Below, piece by piece: positions 1 to 6,444 of a DNA stretch of 50,235 nucleotides; within the stretch, counting starts at the first letter, position 1, and each line of letters starts with the position of its first letter. The DNA is from Cryptosporangium minutisporangium (GTDB lineage Bacteria; Actinomycetota; Actinomycetes; Mycobacteriales; Cryptosporangiaceae), in the NCBI RefSeq assembly GCF_039536245.1, contig NZ_BAAAYN010000024.1:26032-76266 (forward strand), in the 5' to 3' direction. The notes beneath the pieces are model-generated. The model made no database searches and was not told the origin of the DNA. It saw only the letters and a list, made by a program, of their open reading frames with translations. The position numbers and the translations under genes are program-made.

Positions 1-4
1 ACAG

Positions 5-50
5 TGGTTGTCGTCGATCCTGTGCCATGGCACGGAATCGACGACAACCA
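5..50. repeat. 46-nt near-perfect inverted repeat (long hairpin)
   Basis: Perfect 14-nt arms (TGGTTGTCGTCGAT at 5-18 and its complement at 37-50) flank a perfect 12-bp palindrome GTGCCATGGCAC at 22-33. Between them only 19/36 mismatches and 21/34 is a G-U pair, so the whole element can fold as one stem of about 23 bp with essentially no loop, or as a DNA cruciform. There is no T tract on either side. It is either a bidirectional terminator for a gene left of the window or a protein-binding dyad. It lies 171 bp before the first gene. Confidence 0.75.
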
Positions 51-155
51 TTTGGCGGCCACCCCGAAGGCGTGACAACCACTCCCTGCCGCGCGCCTGT
101 CCTCACGGGCGGCGGAGGCCGGGCTGGCGTCGCGCCCCGCGCCGAACCGAGAGCG

Positions 156-206
156 TTGACGCAACCGAGAGGTTGCTATAGGTTCGGTGGCAACCGACGA
201 GTTGCT
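156..206 (+). promoter_or_regulatory. Promoter with two tandem ArsR-type operator dyads
   Basis: Two related 16-bp dyads stand 29 bp apart: GCAACCGAGAGGTTGC at 161-176 (perfect arms) and GCAACCGACGAGTTGC at 190-205 (one mismatch). A TTGACG hexamer at 156-161 and TAGGTT at 179-184 (17-bp spacer) make a plausible promoter, so the first dyad fills the spacer and the second lies at about the start point. This is where an autorepressor would bind. The ArsR-family gene two cistrons down is the likely ligand; that assignment is inference. Confidence 0.6.
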
Positions 207-220
207 ACCTGGAGGCGGAG

Positions 221-658
221 ATGACGTTCCCCGATCGGATCGAGCGCACGCTGGAGCTGACCCACTCCCCCGAGAAGGTCTGGGCCGCGCTCACCACGGC
301 CGAAGGCCTCGGCACCTGGTTCGGCCAGCGCGCCGAGGTCGACCTGCGCGTCGGTGGTCAGGTCAAGCTCGCCTGGGACAGCGGCGACACCGCCGTCCTC
401 ACGATCGAGCGGCTCGAGCCGCCGCACGTCTTCGCGTACACCTGGCCGATCTACGGCCTCCCGGAGGGCGATCCGCGACGCACCTTTGTGGAGTTCACGC
501 TGGCGCCCACCGGCACGGGCACCACGCTGACGATGGTCGAGACCGGGTTCGCCCAGGCACCGGACGCCGAGACCCACAAGGTCGCCCACAACGGCAACAC
601 CGAGGGCTGGACGAACGAGCTCGGCGAGCTGGTCGCGTACCTCGATGGACGACTTTGA
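221..658 (+). CDS. SRPBCC / AHSA1-family domain protein
   Basis: The 145-residue product fits the START-like SRPBCC fold of the AHSA1/Aha1_N-related group. Features seen are the N-terminal RTLELTHSPEKVWAALTT, the GLGTWFGQ turn, the G-G-x-V strand and the closing helix NTEGWTNELGELVAYLD. These proteins bind hydrophobic ligands in a deep cavity; the ligand here is unknown. ATG at 221 has a strong GGAGGCGG ribosome site. The stop lies 14 nt inside the next gene, an ArsR regulator in another frame, so the two are translationally coupled. SRPBCC/ArsR pairs of this kind are common in actinobacteria, where the regulator usually represses both genes. The two dyads just upstream fit that scheme. Confidence 0.88.
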   Translation: MTFPDRIERTLELTHSPEKVWAALTTAEGLGTWFGQRAEVDLRVGGQVKLAWDSGDTAVLTIERLEPPHVFAYTWPIYGLPEGDPRRTFVEFTLAPTGTGTTLTMVETGFAQAPDAETHKVAHNGNTEGWTNELGELVAYLDGRL

Positions 659-974
659 TCCGGAGGCGGTGGCCCAGGAGGTCTTCACCGCCCTGGCCGA
701 TCCGAGCCGGCGCAGCATCCTCGCCGCGCTCGCGGCTCGGGGGCCGGCCACCGCGACCGACCTCGCCGGCCAGCTGCCGATCACCCGGCAGGCGATCGCC
801 AAGCACCTCGCGCTGCTGGCCGAGGCCGGGCTGGTCGTGGCCGAGCCCGGCGAGCGGCGCCGGGTCCGGTACCGGTTGGACTCGGCGCCGATGAAGGTGG
901 CGCAGCAATTCCTCGGCGCGCTGGCCCGCGACTGGGACGGCCCGCTCGCGGCACTGCGCGACCGCCTGACGTGA
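645..974 (+). CDS. ArsR-family winged-helix transcriptional regulator
   Basis: The 109-residue protein is one winged helix-turn-helix domain: ALADPSRRSILAALA (helix 1-2), ATATDLAGQLPITRQAIAKHLALLAEAGLV (HTH, about 39-67) and the wing AEPGERRRVRYRLD. No CxC metal-binding motif is present, so it is more likely a ligand- or redox-independent ArsR of the type partnered with SRPBCC proteins than a metal sensor. It overlaps the SRPBCC gene by 14 nt and shares its promoter. Autorepression through the dyads at 161-205 is the simplest model but is not shown by the sequence. Confidence 0.9.
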   Translation: MDDFDPEAVAQEVFTALADPSRRSILAALAARGPATATDLAGQLPITRQAIAKHLALLAEAGLVVAEPGERRRVRYRLDSAPMKVAQQFLGALARDWDGPLAALRDRLT

Positions 975-985
975 GGGAGAGATCG

Positions 986-1093
986 ATGGACAACCAGGAG
1001 GCGTGGGAGGAACCGCGGGGACGCGCGGTCCCGCTCGGACTGCACGTCGGTGGCCCGGCGATGCGGGTGCCCGACGAGTACTCGGCCGGGTGA
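986..1093 (+). CDS. Possible 35-residue small ORF after the ArsR gene
   Basis: ATG at 986 follows a GGGAGAGA ribosome-site-like stretch and opens 35 codons ([12 protein letters not shown]... ending DEYSAG). It begins 11 nt after the ArsR stop, in operon orientation. No family is recognised. It could equally be non-coding leader sequence of the next gene, because a GGGAC...GTCCC dyad (1018-1032) lies inside it. Confidence 0.25.
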   Translation: MDNQEAWEEPRGRAVPLGLHVGGPAMRVPDEYSAG

Positions 1094-1110
1094 GACCTTG
1101 GCGGGGCCGG

Positions 1111-1116
1111 TAGCGT
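1111..1116 (+). promoter_or_regulatory. -10-like hexamer suggesting a leaderless start
   Basis: TAGCGT (TANNNT form) ends 8 nt before the ATG at 1125, with no ribosome-binding sequence between. In actinobacteria this spacing is typical of leaderless transcripts that begin at or next to the start codon. No clear -35 was found at the right distance. Confidence 0.4.
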
Positions 1117-1124
1117 CGCTGGCC

Positions 1125-1967
1125 ATGACGTGGCCTCCGGATCCCCAGCAGCCCCACAACGGACCTCCGCCGCCGTACGGGCAGCCCCAGCAACCTTTAC
1201 CCCAGCCACCCTCGTACGGCGGCGGCCCCCAGCAGCCCTACGGCGCCCCCGACCCCTACGGGCAGCCCGCGTACGGCCAGCCCGCTTACGGGCAACCCGA
1301 CTACGGCCAGCCCGCTTACGGGCAGCCGGGCTTCGGCCAGCCCGGGCCCGGACCCGGCCAGCCCGGTCCCGGCCAGCCCGGACCCGGCCACCCGTACGGG
1401 CAGCCCCCGAAGAAGTCGTCCGGCGGCAAGATCGCGCTGTTCGTGATCGGCGGCGTCGTCGCGCTGTGCTTGGTCTTCGGCGTCATCGGCGCGGTCTGGT
1501 ACGGCATGCGGGACTCCGACTCCGACGCCGACACCGTGACGACGGCGGAGAGCGCGCAGTCCGGGTCCGACGGCGCGTTGAACCAGCCGGCCCGCGACGG
1601 GAACACCGAGTTCACCGTGAAGTCCGCGGAGTGCGGCGCCACCTCGGTCGGCGACGAGTACTCCCAGAAGACCCCGAAAGGTCAGTTCTGCCTGGTCACC
1701 GCCACGGTCAAGAACCTCGGCAACGAGCCGCTGTCGTTGGAGGCCGGGACGAACGAGGCCTACAACGCCGAAGGCCAGGAGTTCAAGGCCGACATCTCGG
1801 CGTCGATCGCGGCCAACGAGGACCTGACGCTGTTCCTGAGCGACGTCAACCCGGGCACCAGCACGGAGGTGACCTGGGTGTGGGACATCCCGCAGGGCCA
1901 GAGGATCACCAAGGTCAAGCTGTTCGAGTCGTTCTCCAGCAACGGGGTCGAGATCAAGGTCGGCTGA
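1125..1967 (+). CDS. Membrane-anchored DUF4352-type protein with Pro/Gly/Gln/Tyr-rich tail
   Basis: The 280-residue protein starts with a low-complexity cytoplasmic tail of about 95 residues built from YGQPA-type pentapeptides. One membrane span follows ([21 protein letters not shown]), then an acidic linker and an extracytoplasmic beta-sandwich of the DUF4352 (telokin-like) class. Markers are [31 protein letters not shown], an Asn-Pro-Gly-Thr turn and a VxWxWDIP strand. Two cysteines, in SAECG and GQFCLV, could pair outside the cell. ATG at 1125 is preferred over in-frame upstream codons because the proline-rich [10 protein letters not shown] opening is usual for this group. Function is unknown; it is probably a surface-exposed ligand-binding or envelope protein. 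Confidence 0.82.
   Translation: MTWPPDPQQPHNGPPPPYGQPQQPLPQPPSYGGGPQQPYGAPDPYGQPAYGQPAYGQPDYGQPAYGQPGFGQPGPGPGQPGPGQPGPGHPYGQPPKKSSGGKIALFVIGGVVALCLVFGVIGAVWYGMRDSDSDADTVTTAESAQSGSDGALNQPARDGNTEFTVKSAECGATSVGDEYSQKTPKGQFCLVTATVKNLGNEPLSLEAGTNEAYNAEGQEFKADISASIAANEDLTLFLSDVNPGTSTEVTWVWDIPQGQRITKVKLFESFSSNGVEIKVG
1257..1400 (+). repeat. In-frame 15-nt repeats encoding YGQPA/PGPGQ
   Basis: Tandem units of the type TACGGCCAGCCCGCT recur through this stretch and encode [15 protein letters not shown] and then GPGQP variants. The repeat is multiple-of-three, so length changes would keep the reading frame. It forms the disordered N-terminal tail of the DUF4352-type protein. Confidence 0.75.
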
Positions 1968-1996
1968 GCGCGGCGAGCCCTGGGCCTCCCAGCCAC

Positions 1997-2914
1997 TCAC
2001 CCGCTCGCCGACCGTGGTCGCCCCGCGAGCCGGGCCTCCAACCGGCGGATCCTCGTCTCCAGCCGGGCCTGATCCATCCGGAGCTCGCCGATCAGCCGCC
2101 CCAGGCTCTCGGCCGGCCGGTCGGCCAGCTCGACGGCGTGCGGCGGCGACTCGCGCTCGTCCCGCAGGTCGCCGGAGAGCATCCGGGCGTGCAAGTGCCG
2201 GAGCTCCGCGCCGGGTCCGACACCGACGTGCTCGACCAGATGCTCCCGCGCCGCGCGGTAGGCGGCAAGCGCCTCGCCCACCCGGCCGCTGCGGTAGAGC
2301 GCGAGCATCAGCGCGGCCCGCAGCCCCTCGCGCAGCGGATAGGCGTCGACGAGCGGCAACAGCTCGGTGACGAGCGCCCGGTGGGCGCCGACGCGGAGCA
2401 GCGCCTGGGCGCGCTCCTCCAGCACGGTGACGCGTAACTCCTCCAGCCGCGAGCGCTCGGCCTGGACGCAGGGTGAGTCGCCGGCGGCGCCGGAGAGCGC
2501 GGGGCCCTGCCACAGCTCCAGGGCGTCGTCGTAGAGGCCGGAGCCGCGGTGGTACGCGCCGGTGGCGACCGCCTGGCGGGCGGCGAGCACCAGGGCCTGG
2601 AAGCGCAGCCCGTCGACCGCGTCGTCCGCGACGTGCAGCGCGTAACAGGCGCCGCGGGTGACGATCACCGCGCCGGCCACCTCGGTGCAGGCGAGGCTGA
2701 GCCGGTGGCGGAGCCGGCTGACGAGCGCGTGGACGGCGTGCGCCGGGTGGCGGACCCGGCCGGACCAGATGCCCTCGGCCAGGTGCTCACGGGTGACCGG
2801 TTGCCCGAGGTGGGCGACCAATTCGGCGAGCAGAGCGGACTCGCGGGCTGCGGAGATCGGCACGATGCCCCGCGGTCCTTCGACGGTGAGGGAACCAAGG
2901 ATGTTGAGGCGCAC
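1997..2914 (-). CDS. SARP-type transcriptional activator (winged helix + BTAD)
   Basis: The 305-residue protein has the AfsR/DnrI/SARP architecture. An OmpR-like winged helix occupies about 1-90 (MRLNILGSLTVEG, SALLAELVAHLGQPVTREHLAEGIW, HAVHALVSRLRHRL). A bacterial transcriptional activator domain covers about 97-240 and ends ALMLALYRSGRVGEALAAYRAARE. There is no NB-ARC domain, so it is a small SARP. The last 40 residues form a charged coiled coil (LGRLIGELRMDQARLETRI), an extra dimerisation element. SARPs activate secondary-metabolite clusters. It is divergent from the RiPP precursor gene across 225 bp and is the natural candidate activator of that cluster, though no convincing heptamer array was found there. 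The 3' end faces the DUF4352-type gene 29 bp away. Confidence 0.92.
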   Translation of the reverse strand: MRLNILGSLTVEGPRGIVPISAARESALLAELVAHLGQPVTREHLAEGIWSGRVRHPAHAVHALVSRLRHRLSLACTEVAGAVIVTRGACYALHVADDAVDGLRFQALVLAARQAVATGAYHRGSGLYDDALELWQGPALSGAAGDSPCVQAERSRLEELRVTVLEERAQALLRVGAHRALVTELLPLVDAYPLREGLRAALMLALYRSGRVGEALAAYRAAREHLVEHVGVGPGAELRHLHARMLSGDLRDERESPPHAVELADRPAESLGRLIGELRMDQARLETRIRRLEARLAGRPRSASG

Positions 2915-3090
2915 CGATCCTCCGGTTCTGTCAAAGGGGAATCGACAAGTCCTTAACAGGCGACATAAGGCAGAAGGTAACGCAGGGTTCGACAGTTACT
3001 ACCGTTCGATGCCGAGCCGTTATCTCGTCCCCGTTGGAGCGGGATGAGACCGGTTTGAGAGCACCGTCGGGCAGAGTTCCGCGTCGCAGG

Positions 3091-3111
3091 GCTCCCGGTG
3101 ATCCCGGGAGC
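3091..3111 (+). promoter_or_regulatory. 5'-leader hairpin before the RiPP precursor
   Basis: GCTCCCGG at 3091-3098 and CCGGGAGC at 3104-3111 form a perfect 8-bp stem with a 5-nt loop. It ends 12 nt before the GAAGGGA ribosome site (3124-3130) used by the GTG at 3140. It could stabilise the 5' end of a highly expressed precursor mRNA or modulate initiation. Its position argues against starting the precursor at the in-frame GTG at 3098, which lies in the stem and loop. Confidence 0.45.
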
Positions 3112-3139
3112 GAGCCGACTTCCGAAGGGACCACCGACC

Positions 3140-3391
3140 GTGAGCAGACTCTTCGCGTTCCGGGTTGCGAGCCCGGTCACCGATCCACCGCAGAGCCCCG
3201 TGGCGACCGGCTACGACGCCGCCACTCAGACGCTCGTCTGGGAGGGCGACAGCGGCACCACGATGGGCAGCGCCCTCTGTTCGGGCGGCTACTACAGCGG
3301 CCGGAACCCCTGCCAGTCCACCGGCACGGCGTGCACCGGAACCAGGTGCAGCAAGTCCTACCTGGGCTGCTACGCCTGCGACTACGCCTGA
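3140..3391 (+). CDS. tgmA: RiPP precursor: ATP-grasp target (TgmA-like) leader fused to a six-Cys core
   Basis: From GTG at 3140 (GAAGGGA site 9 nt upstream) the product is 83 residues. Its first 37 residues carry the signature of ATP-grasp target RiPPs: F-A-F-R near the N terminus, SPVTDPP, then GYDAATQTLVW and an acidic turn (E35, D37). Members of that family normally end in a short, poorly conserved tail. Here a 46-residue core follows, rich in Gly/Ser/Thr, with six cysteines at 47, 58, 65, 70, 77 and 80 (C-x10-C-x6-C-x4-C-x6-C-x2-C) and ending CYACDYA. The even cysteine number and the MauE and CXXC genes downstream suggest three disulfides. The only acidic residues near or in the core are E35, D37 and D81, which limits classical ester/amide graspetide links. 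The ATP-grasp gene follows after a GC-rich hairpin. GTG at 3098 would add 14 residues and is judged less likely. Confidence 0.8.
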   Translation: MSRLFAFRVASPVTDPPQSPVATGYDAATQTLVWEGDSGTTMGSALCSGGYYSGRNPCQSTGTACTGTRCSKSYLGCYACDYA

Positions 3392-3398
3392 TCCGGTC

Positions 3399-3433
3399 GC
3401 GGCGCCGGCCGACGGCGCTCCGGCCGGCGCCGC
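3399..3433 (+). terminator. Intercistronic hairpin between precursor and maturase genes
   Basis: GCGGCGCCGGCC at 3399-3410 pairs perfectly with 3422-3433 (12 bp, 11-nt loop), starting 8 nt after the precursor stop and ending before the GGGAGGAA ribosome site of the ATP-grasp gene. There is no T run. In RiPP clusters such hairpins commonly let the precursor mRNA accumulate above the enzyme mRNA, by partial termination or by blocking 3' decay. That role is inferred here. Confidence 0.65.
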
Positions 3434-3448
3434 ACCCCGGGAGGAAGC

Positions 3449-4459
3449 GTGAGTTCTGCCCAGATCGTCATTTCGACGAACGTCTTCGACGCACACACCG
3501 ACGTCCTGATCGATCTGCTCGTTCGACGCGGGCACGAGCCGATCCGGGTCAACTCCTCGGAGCTCCCCGGCGGCGCGGTGCTCTCCGCCCGCCTCGACGG
3601 TCCGGAGTGGACCGGCACGCTGCACGTCACGGCCGGTGGCCGCACGTTCGCGTGGGAAGACGTCACCGCGGTCTGGTGGCGCAAACCGACCGGCTTCGGA
3701 CTGCCCGCCGACCTGTCGGAGTGGGAGCGGGAGTTCGCCGAGGAGGAGCTCCGGCACGCCACCGGTGGCCTCTGGGCGTCGCTGGACTGCTACTGGATGA
3801 GCCGCCCCGACGACATCCGGCGAGCCGGCTACAAGCTCGAGCAGCTCCAGCGGGCGCGCCGGCTCGGGCTCGCGGTCCCCCGGACGCTGATCAGCAGCGA
3901 TCCGGCGGCCGTGCGCGAGTTCGCCGACGACTGCGACGGCCGGATCGTCTACAAGGTCCTCACCGACCCGTACCTGATGGCCGGACGCACCGTTGATCGC
4001 AACCACGATGCCGACGTCGAACCGCGGTTCGTCGCGACGACGCTGGTCACCGCCGCCGAGCTGGCGGCGCTGGAGTCGACGGTCCGCACCGTGCCGTGCC
4101 AGTTCCAGGAGTTCGTCGAGAAGCGGGTCGAGTACCGGGTCACGGTGATCGGGGACGACCTGTTCGTCGCCGAGATCAGCCCGGCCGACGGTCCGCCGCC
4201 GGGCGTCGACTGGCGGACCGAGACCGATCGGCTCCGGATGCGGCCCGGATCGCTCCCGGACGACGTCGCCGAGGCGTGCCTGGCGCTGGTGCGGTCGTAC
4301 GGTCTGCAGTTCAGCGCGATCGACCTGGTCCGGGACAGGGACGGCCGGCTGCTGTTCCTGGAGAGCAACCCCAACGGCCAGTTCCTCCACGTCGAACAAC
4401 GGGTGCCGGAGCTGCGGATGGCCGACGCGGTCGCGACCCGGCTGATCACGGGGCGGTGA
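3449..4459 (+). CDS. tgmB: ATP-grasp ribosomal peptide maturase (TgmB/MvdD-like)
   Basis: The 336-residue protein is a peptide-modifying ATP-grasp ligase. Diagnostic features are the N-terminal substrate-recognition domain with AVWWRKPTGF (about 70-79), the central region VYKVLTDPY and CQFQEFVEKRVEYRVTVIGDDLFVAEI (nucleotide clamp), and the C-terminal Mg/ATP site FSAIDLVRDRDG...FLESNPNGQFLHVE with its Glu and Asn metal ligands. The NPNGQF ending is typical of the SAV_5884/TgmB group paired with TgmA precursors. The family activates carboxylates as acyl-phosphates to form side-chain lactones or lactams or to add amino acids; the bond formed here is unknown. GTG at 3449 has a GGGAGGAA site. The protease gene starts 3 nt after its stop. 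Confidence 0.9.
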   Translation: MSSAQIVISTNVFDAHTDVLIDLLVRRGHEPIRVNSSELPGGAVLSARLDGPEWTGTLHVTAGGRTFAWEDVTAVWWRKPTGFGLPADLSEWEREFAEEELRHATGGLWASLDCYWMSRPDDIRRAGYKLEQLQRARRLGLAVPRTLISSDPAAVREFADDCDGRIVYKVLTDPYLMAGRTVDRNHDADVEPRFVATTLVTAAELAALESTVRTVPCQFQEFVEKRVEYRVTVIGDDLFVAEISPADGPPPGVDWRTETDRLRMRPGSLPDDVAEACLALVRSYGLQFSAIDLVRDRDGRLLFLESNPNGQFLHVEQRVPELRMADAVATRLITGR

Positions 4460-4462
4460 GCC

Positions 4463-5278
4463 GTGGACGCGCTCACTGCACTCGCCTCCGTCCGCGGCCG
4501 CCCGGTGCTCTGTTGCCACGGGCGGATCGACGAGGACCTCGCCGACCGGCTCGATCCGCTCGTCCGGGACCTCCCCTGCGGCGCCGGCCTGGACGTCGTC
4601 CTGTCCACCCGGGGCGGGTCGCCCACCGGGGCGCGCCGGGCCGTGGCCGTCCTGGCGGACCGGACACCTCACCTCGCGGTGCTGGTCGGAGTGCGGGCCC
4701 GCTCGGCAGGCACCCTGTTCTGCCTCGGTGCCGACGAGATCGTCCTCACCGCCGGCGCCGAGCTCGGCCCGATCGACCCGGTGATCGAGCAGGCGTCCGG
4801 TGATCCGGCCGTCGGCGCGCTCTCCGCCGCCGATCTCCGGGCGTTCCGAAGCCTGGCGGCCGACTGGTTCGACGTGTCCGCGCGGGAGAACGGCGTCGAT
4901 CTGCTGGCGCTGCTGTCCCAGCGGATCGCCCCGACCGCGCTGGCGCGGCTCTACCGGGCGGACGCGCTGGCCCGCTCCCTGGCGACCGCGCTGCTCCGCC
5001 GGAGCGAGGCCGATCCGGCGGCGATCGACGCGATCGTCGAACGGCTCGTCGCCGGCTACCCGTCGCACGACTACCCGATCCTGCGCGACGAGGCCCGGGA
5101 GGCCGGGCTCCCGGTCGTCGACGCCACCGACGCGGAGACCAGGGCGTTGCGCGCCGTCGACGACGCGGGCCGCGCGCAGTTCGCCGCGGCCGCCGCCGAC
5201 GGGCTGGAGCTGCCCACGATCGTCCTCTCCGCCCAGCCCGAAGCAGCACCGTCCCCACCGTCCCTGCTCCGGAGGTGA
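4463..5278 (+). CDS. SDH/Clp-fold serine protease, likely RiPP leader peptidase
   Basis: The 271-residue protein matches the SDH_protease (serine dehydrogenase proteinase) branch of the Clp/crotonase fold. LSTRGGSPTGARRA is the oxyanion-region loop. RARSAGTLFCLGADEIVL carries the presumed nucleophile Ser81, GAELGPIDP is the family's conserved turn, and YPSHDYPI contains His202. Family members usually have Y-K-A before the SAGT serine and an N-terminal membrane span. This one has R-A-R there, no transmembrane segment and no lysine anywhere, so an SppA-style Ser-Lys dyad is impossible and Ser81/His202 is the likely pair. It sits 3 nt after the ATP-grasp gene and 3 nt before MauE. Since the exporter lacks a C39 domain, it is the best candidate for leader removal. 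Confidence 0.82.
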   Translation: MDALTALASVRGRPVLCCHGRIDEDLADRLDPLVRDLPCGAGLDVVLSTRGGSPTGARRAVAVLADRTPHLAVLVGVRARSAGTLFCLGADEIVLTAGAELGPIDPVIEQASGDPAVGALSAADLRAFRSLAADWFDVSARENGVDLLALLSQRIAPTALARLYRADALARSLATALLRRSEADPAAIDAIVERLVAGYPSHDYPILRDEAREAGLPVVDATDAETRALRAVDDAGRAQFAAAAADGLELPTIVLSAQPEAAPSPPSLLRR

Positions 5279-5281
5279 GCC

Positions 5282-5848
5282 ATGCCGTGGGCTGCCGCCC
5301 TCCCCGTCCTGGCCGGCGCCGTCGTCGCGACGACGTTCGCCGTGTCAGCCGTCGCCAAGGTCCGTGACCTCGACGGCTTCCACCACACGATCACGCTGTT
5401 CACCCCGCTGCCCGATCGCGTCGCCCGGTGGACGGCACCGGCGGTGGTGGCGCTCGAAGCGCTGCTCGTGGCGCTGCTCGCCGCGGGCGTGGTGCTCGGT
5501 GCCGGCGGTGCCATCGCCGCCGGGCTCGCCGGGGGCGTGGTCCTGCTCGCCGGCTACACCGCGATCCTCGCGCGGGCGCGGCTGCAAGGCACGAGCGTCG
5601 GCTGCAACTGCTTCGGCCGCACCGCGCAGCGGCTGTCCTGGTACGACGTCGTCCGCAACCTGCTGCTGCTCGGCGTCGGCGGAGCGGGGTGGGCGGCGTC
5701 GGCGGAGCCGGCGCCCCCGCTGGCCGGGGCCGACACCGGTCTGCTGGTGATCACCGGGGCGGCGCTGACCGTGCTCGTCATCCACCTCGGCGACCTCGCC
5801 GAGGTGCTCCGCCGACCGCTCGCGCTGGATCTGGAGGACGCGTCATGA
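5282..5848 (+). CDS. MauE/DoxX-like redox-associated membrane protein
   Basis: The 188-residue protein has four to five membrane spans (roughly 5-22, 45-62, 68-88, 118-135 and 150-168). It carries the MauE hallmark CNCFG at residues 108-112 after a short loop, and VSAVAKVRD near the N terminus. MauE was named from methylamine dehydrogenase maturation. In RiPP and bacteriocin clusters such proteins partner thioredoxin-like proteins for thiol-disulfide exchange across the membrane, in a VKOR/DsbB/CcdA-like role. A GGAGG site precedes ATG at 5282, and the stop overlaps the next start as ATGA. With a six-Cys precursor in the same operon, disulfide formation or protection in the product is the natural reading. 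Confidence 0.85.
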   Translation: MPWAAALPVLAGAVVATTFAVSAVAKVRDLDGFHHTITLFTPLPDRVARWTAPAVVALEALLVALLAAGVVLGAGGAIAAGLAGGVVLLAGYTAILARARLQGTSVGCNCFGRTAQRLSWYDVVRNLLLLGVGGAGWAASAEPAPPLAGADTGLLVITGAALTVLVIHLGDLAEVLRRPLALDLEDAS

Positions 5849-6444
5849 CCGCGGTGAGCCTTTCCCTCTACGTGCTCGGGACCCTGATCCTGGTCAACCT
5901 GCTCCTGACCCTGCGATTGGTCGCCTGGGCGCGGCGTCGGACCAGCACCGCGTCGCTCGCCGAGAACTGGCTGCCCGAGCTGGCGGTCGGCGCGACCGGC
6001 CCGACGTTCCGGGCCCGATTCCTCGACGGGCGGCGGATCGACGAGCGCACGTACGCCGGCCGCGAGGTGGCGTACGTGTTCCTCTCCCCCAACTGCGACG
6101 GCTGCACGCGCACGCTGCCGCAGCTGCAGAAGTTCTACGGCGCCGCGGCAGCCCGCGGCACCGAGATCGTCGTCGTCACCGACACCGGCCCGCGGCAGAC
6201 CTCCAGCTGGTTGGAGGAGATGACCGCGGACGGAACGCCGCTGCGCACGCCGGTCGTGGCCGCGCCGCACTCCGAGAGCGCGTTCATCAAGGTCTACAAC
6301 GGACCGCTGCTGTTCCCGTACTTCTGCGTCGTCGGCACCGACGGCACGGTCCGGGCGCGCGGCCTGGTCGGGCGGGACGCCTGGATGGAGCAGGTCGAGG
6401 TGTGGGCCGGCCGTACCGCAGGCGTCCCCGCCGATGTCTCGTAA
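5845..6444 (+). CDS. Membrane-anchored thioredoxin-like (TlpA/redoxin) protein, CDGC motif
   Basis: The 199-residue protein has an N-terminal signal anchor (residues 4-28) and a charged stop-transfer ARRR, then an extracytoplasmic thioredoxin fold. The YVFLSPNCDGC strand places the active-site CXXC at 84-87, and LLFPYFCVVG supplies the cis-proline region. It is of the redoxin/TlpA type, which often occurs with MauE, and it starts in the ATGA overlap with the MauE gene. Probably it shuttles electrons or disulfides between the MauE protein and the exported cysteine-rich peptide. Direction (oxidant or isomerase) cannot be told from the motif. Its 3' end overlaps the exporter gene by 11 nt. Confidence 0.87.
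   Translation: MTAVSLSLYVLGTLILVNLLLTLRLVAWARRRTSTASLAENWLPELAVGATGPTFRARFLDGRRIDERTYAGREVAYVFLSPNCDGCTRTLPQLQKFYGAAAARGTEIVVVTDTGPRQTSSWLEEMTADGTPLRTPVVAAPHSESAFIKVYNGPLLFPYFCVVGTDGTVRARGLVGRDAWMEQVEVWAGRTAGVPADVS

Noticed and set aside
1018-1032. GGGAC-GCGCG-GTCCC dyad as a further DosR-like box
   Set aside because: The half-sites are 5 bp apart instead of 4 and the centre is GC-rich, unlike the two boxes called.
2942-3010. TCGACA-type direct repeats as SARP heptamer boxes
   Set aside because: Copies at about 2942, 2960, 2989 and 3006 are spaced 18, 29 and 17 bp, not the 11- or 22-bp spacing SARPs use, so I do not call an operator.
3098-3391. 97-residue version of the RiPP precursor from GTG at 3098
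   Set aside because: That codon lies inside an 8-bp hairpin without a ribosome site, while GTG at 3140 has GAAGGGA and begins with the family's conserved leader.
3020-5068. 682-residue minus-strand open frame opposite the RiPP genes
   Set aside because: Arg/Gly/Asp-rich translation with no domain pattern, lying wholly antisense to the SARP-flanked RiPP genes whose motifs are clear. It is a high-GC shadow frame.
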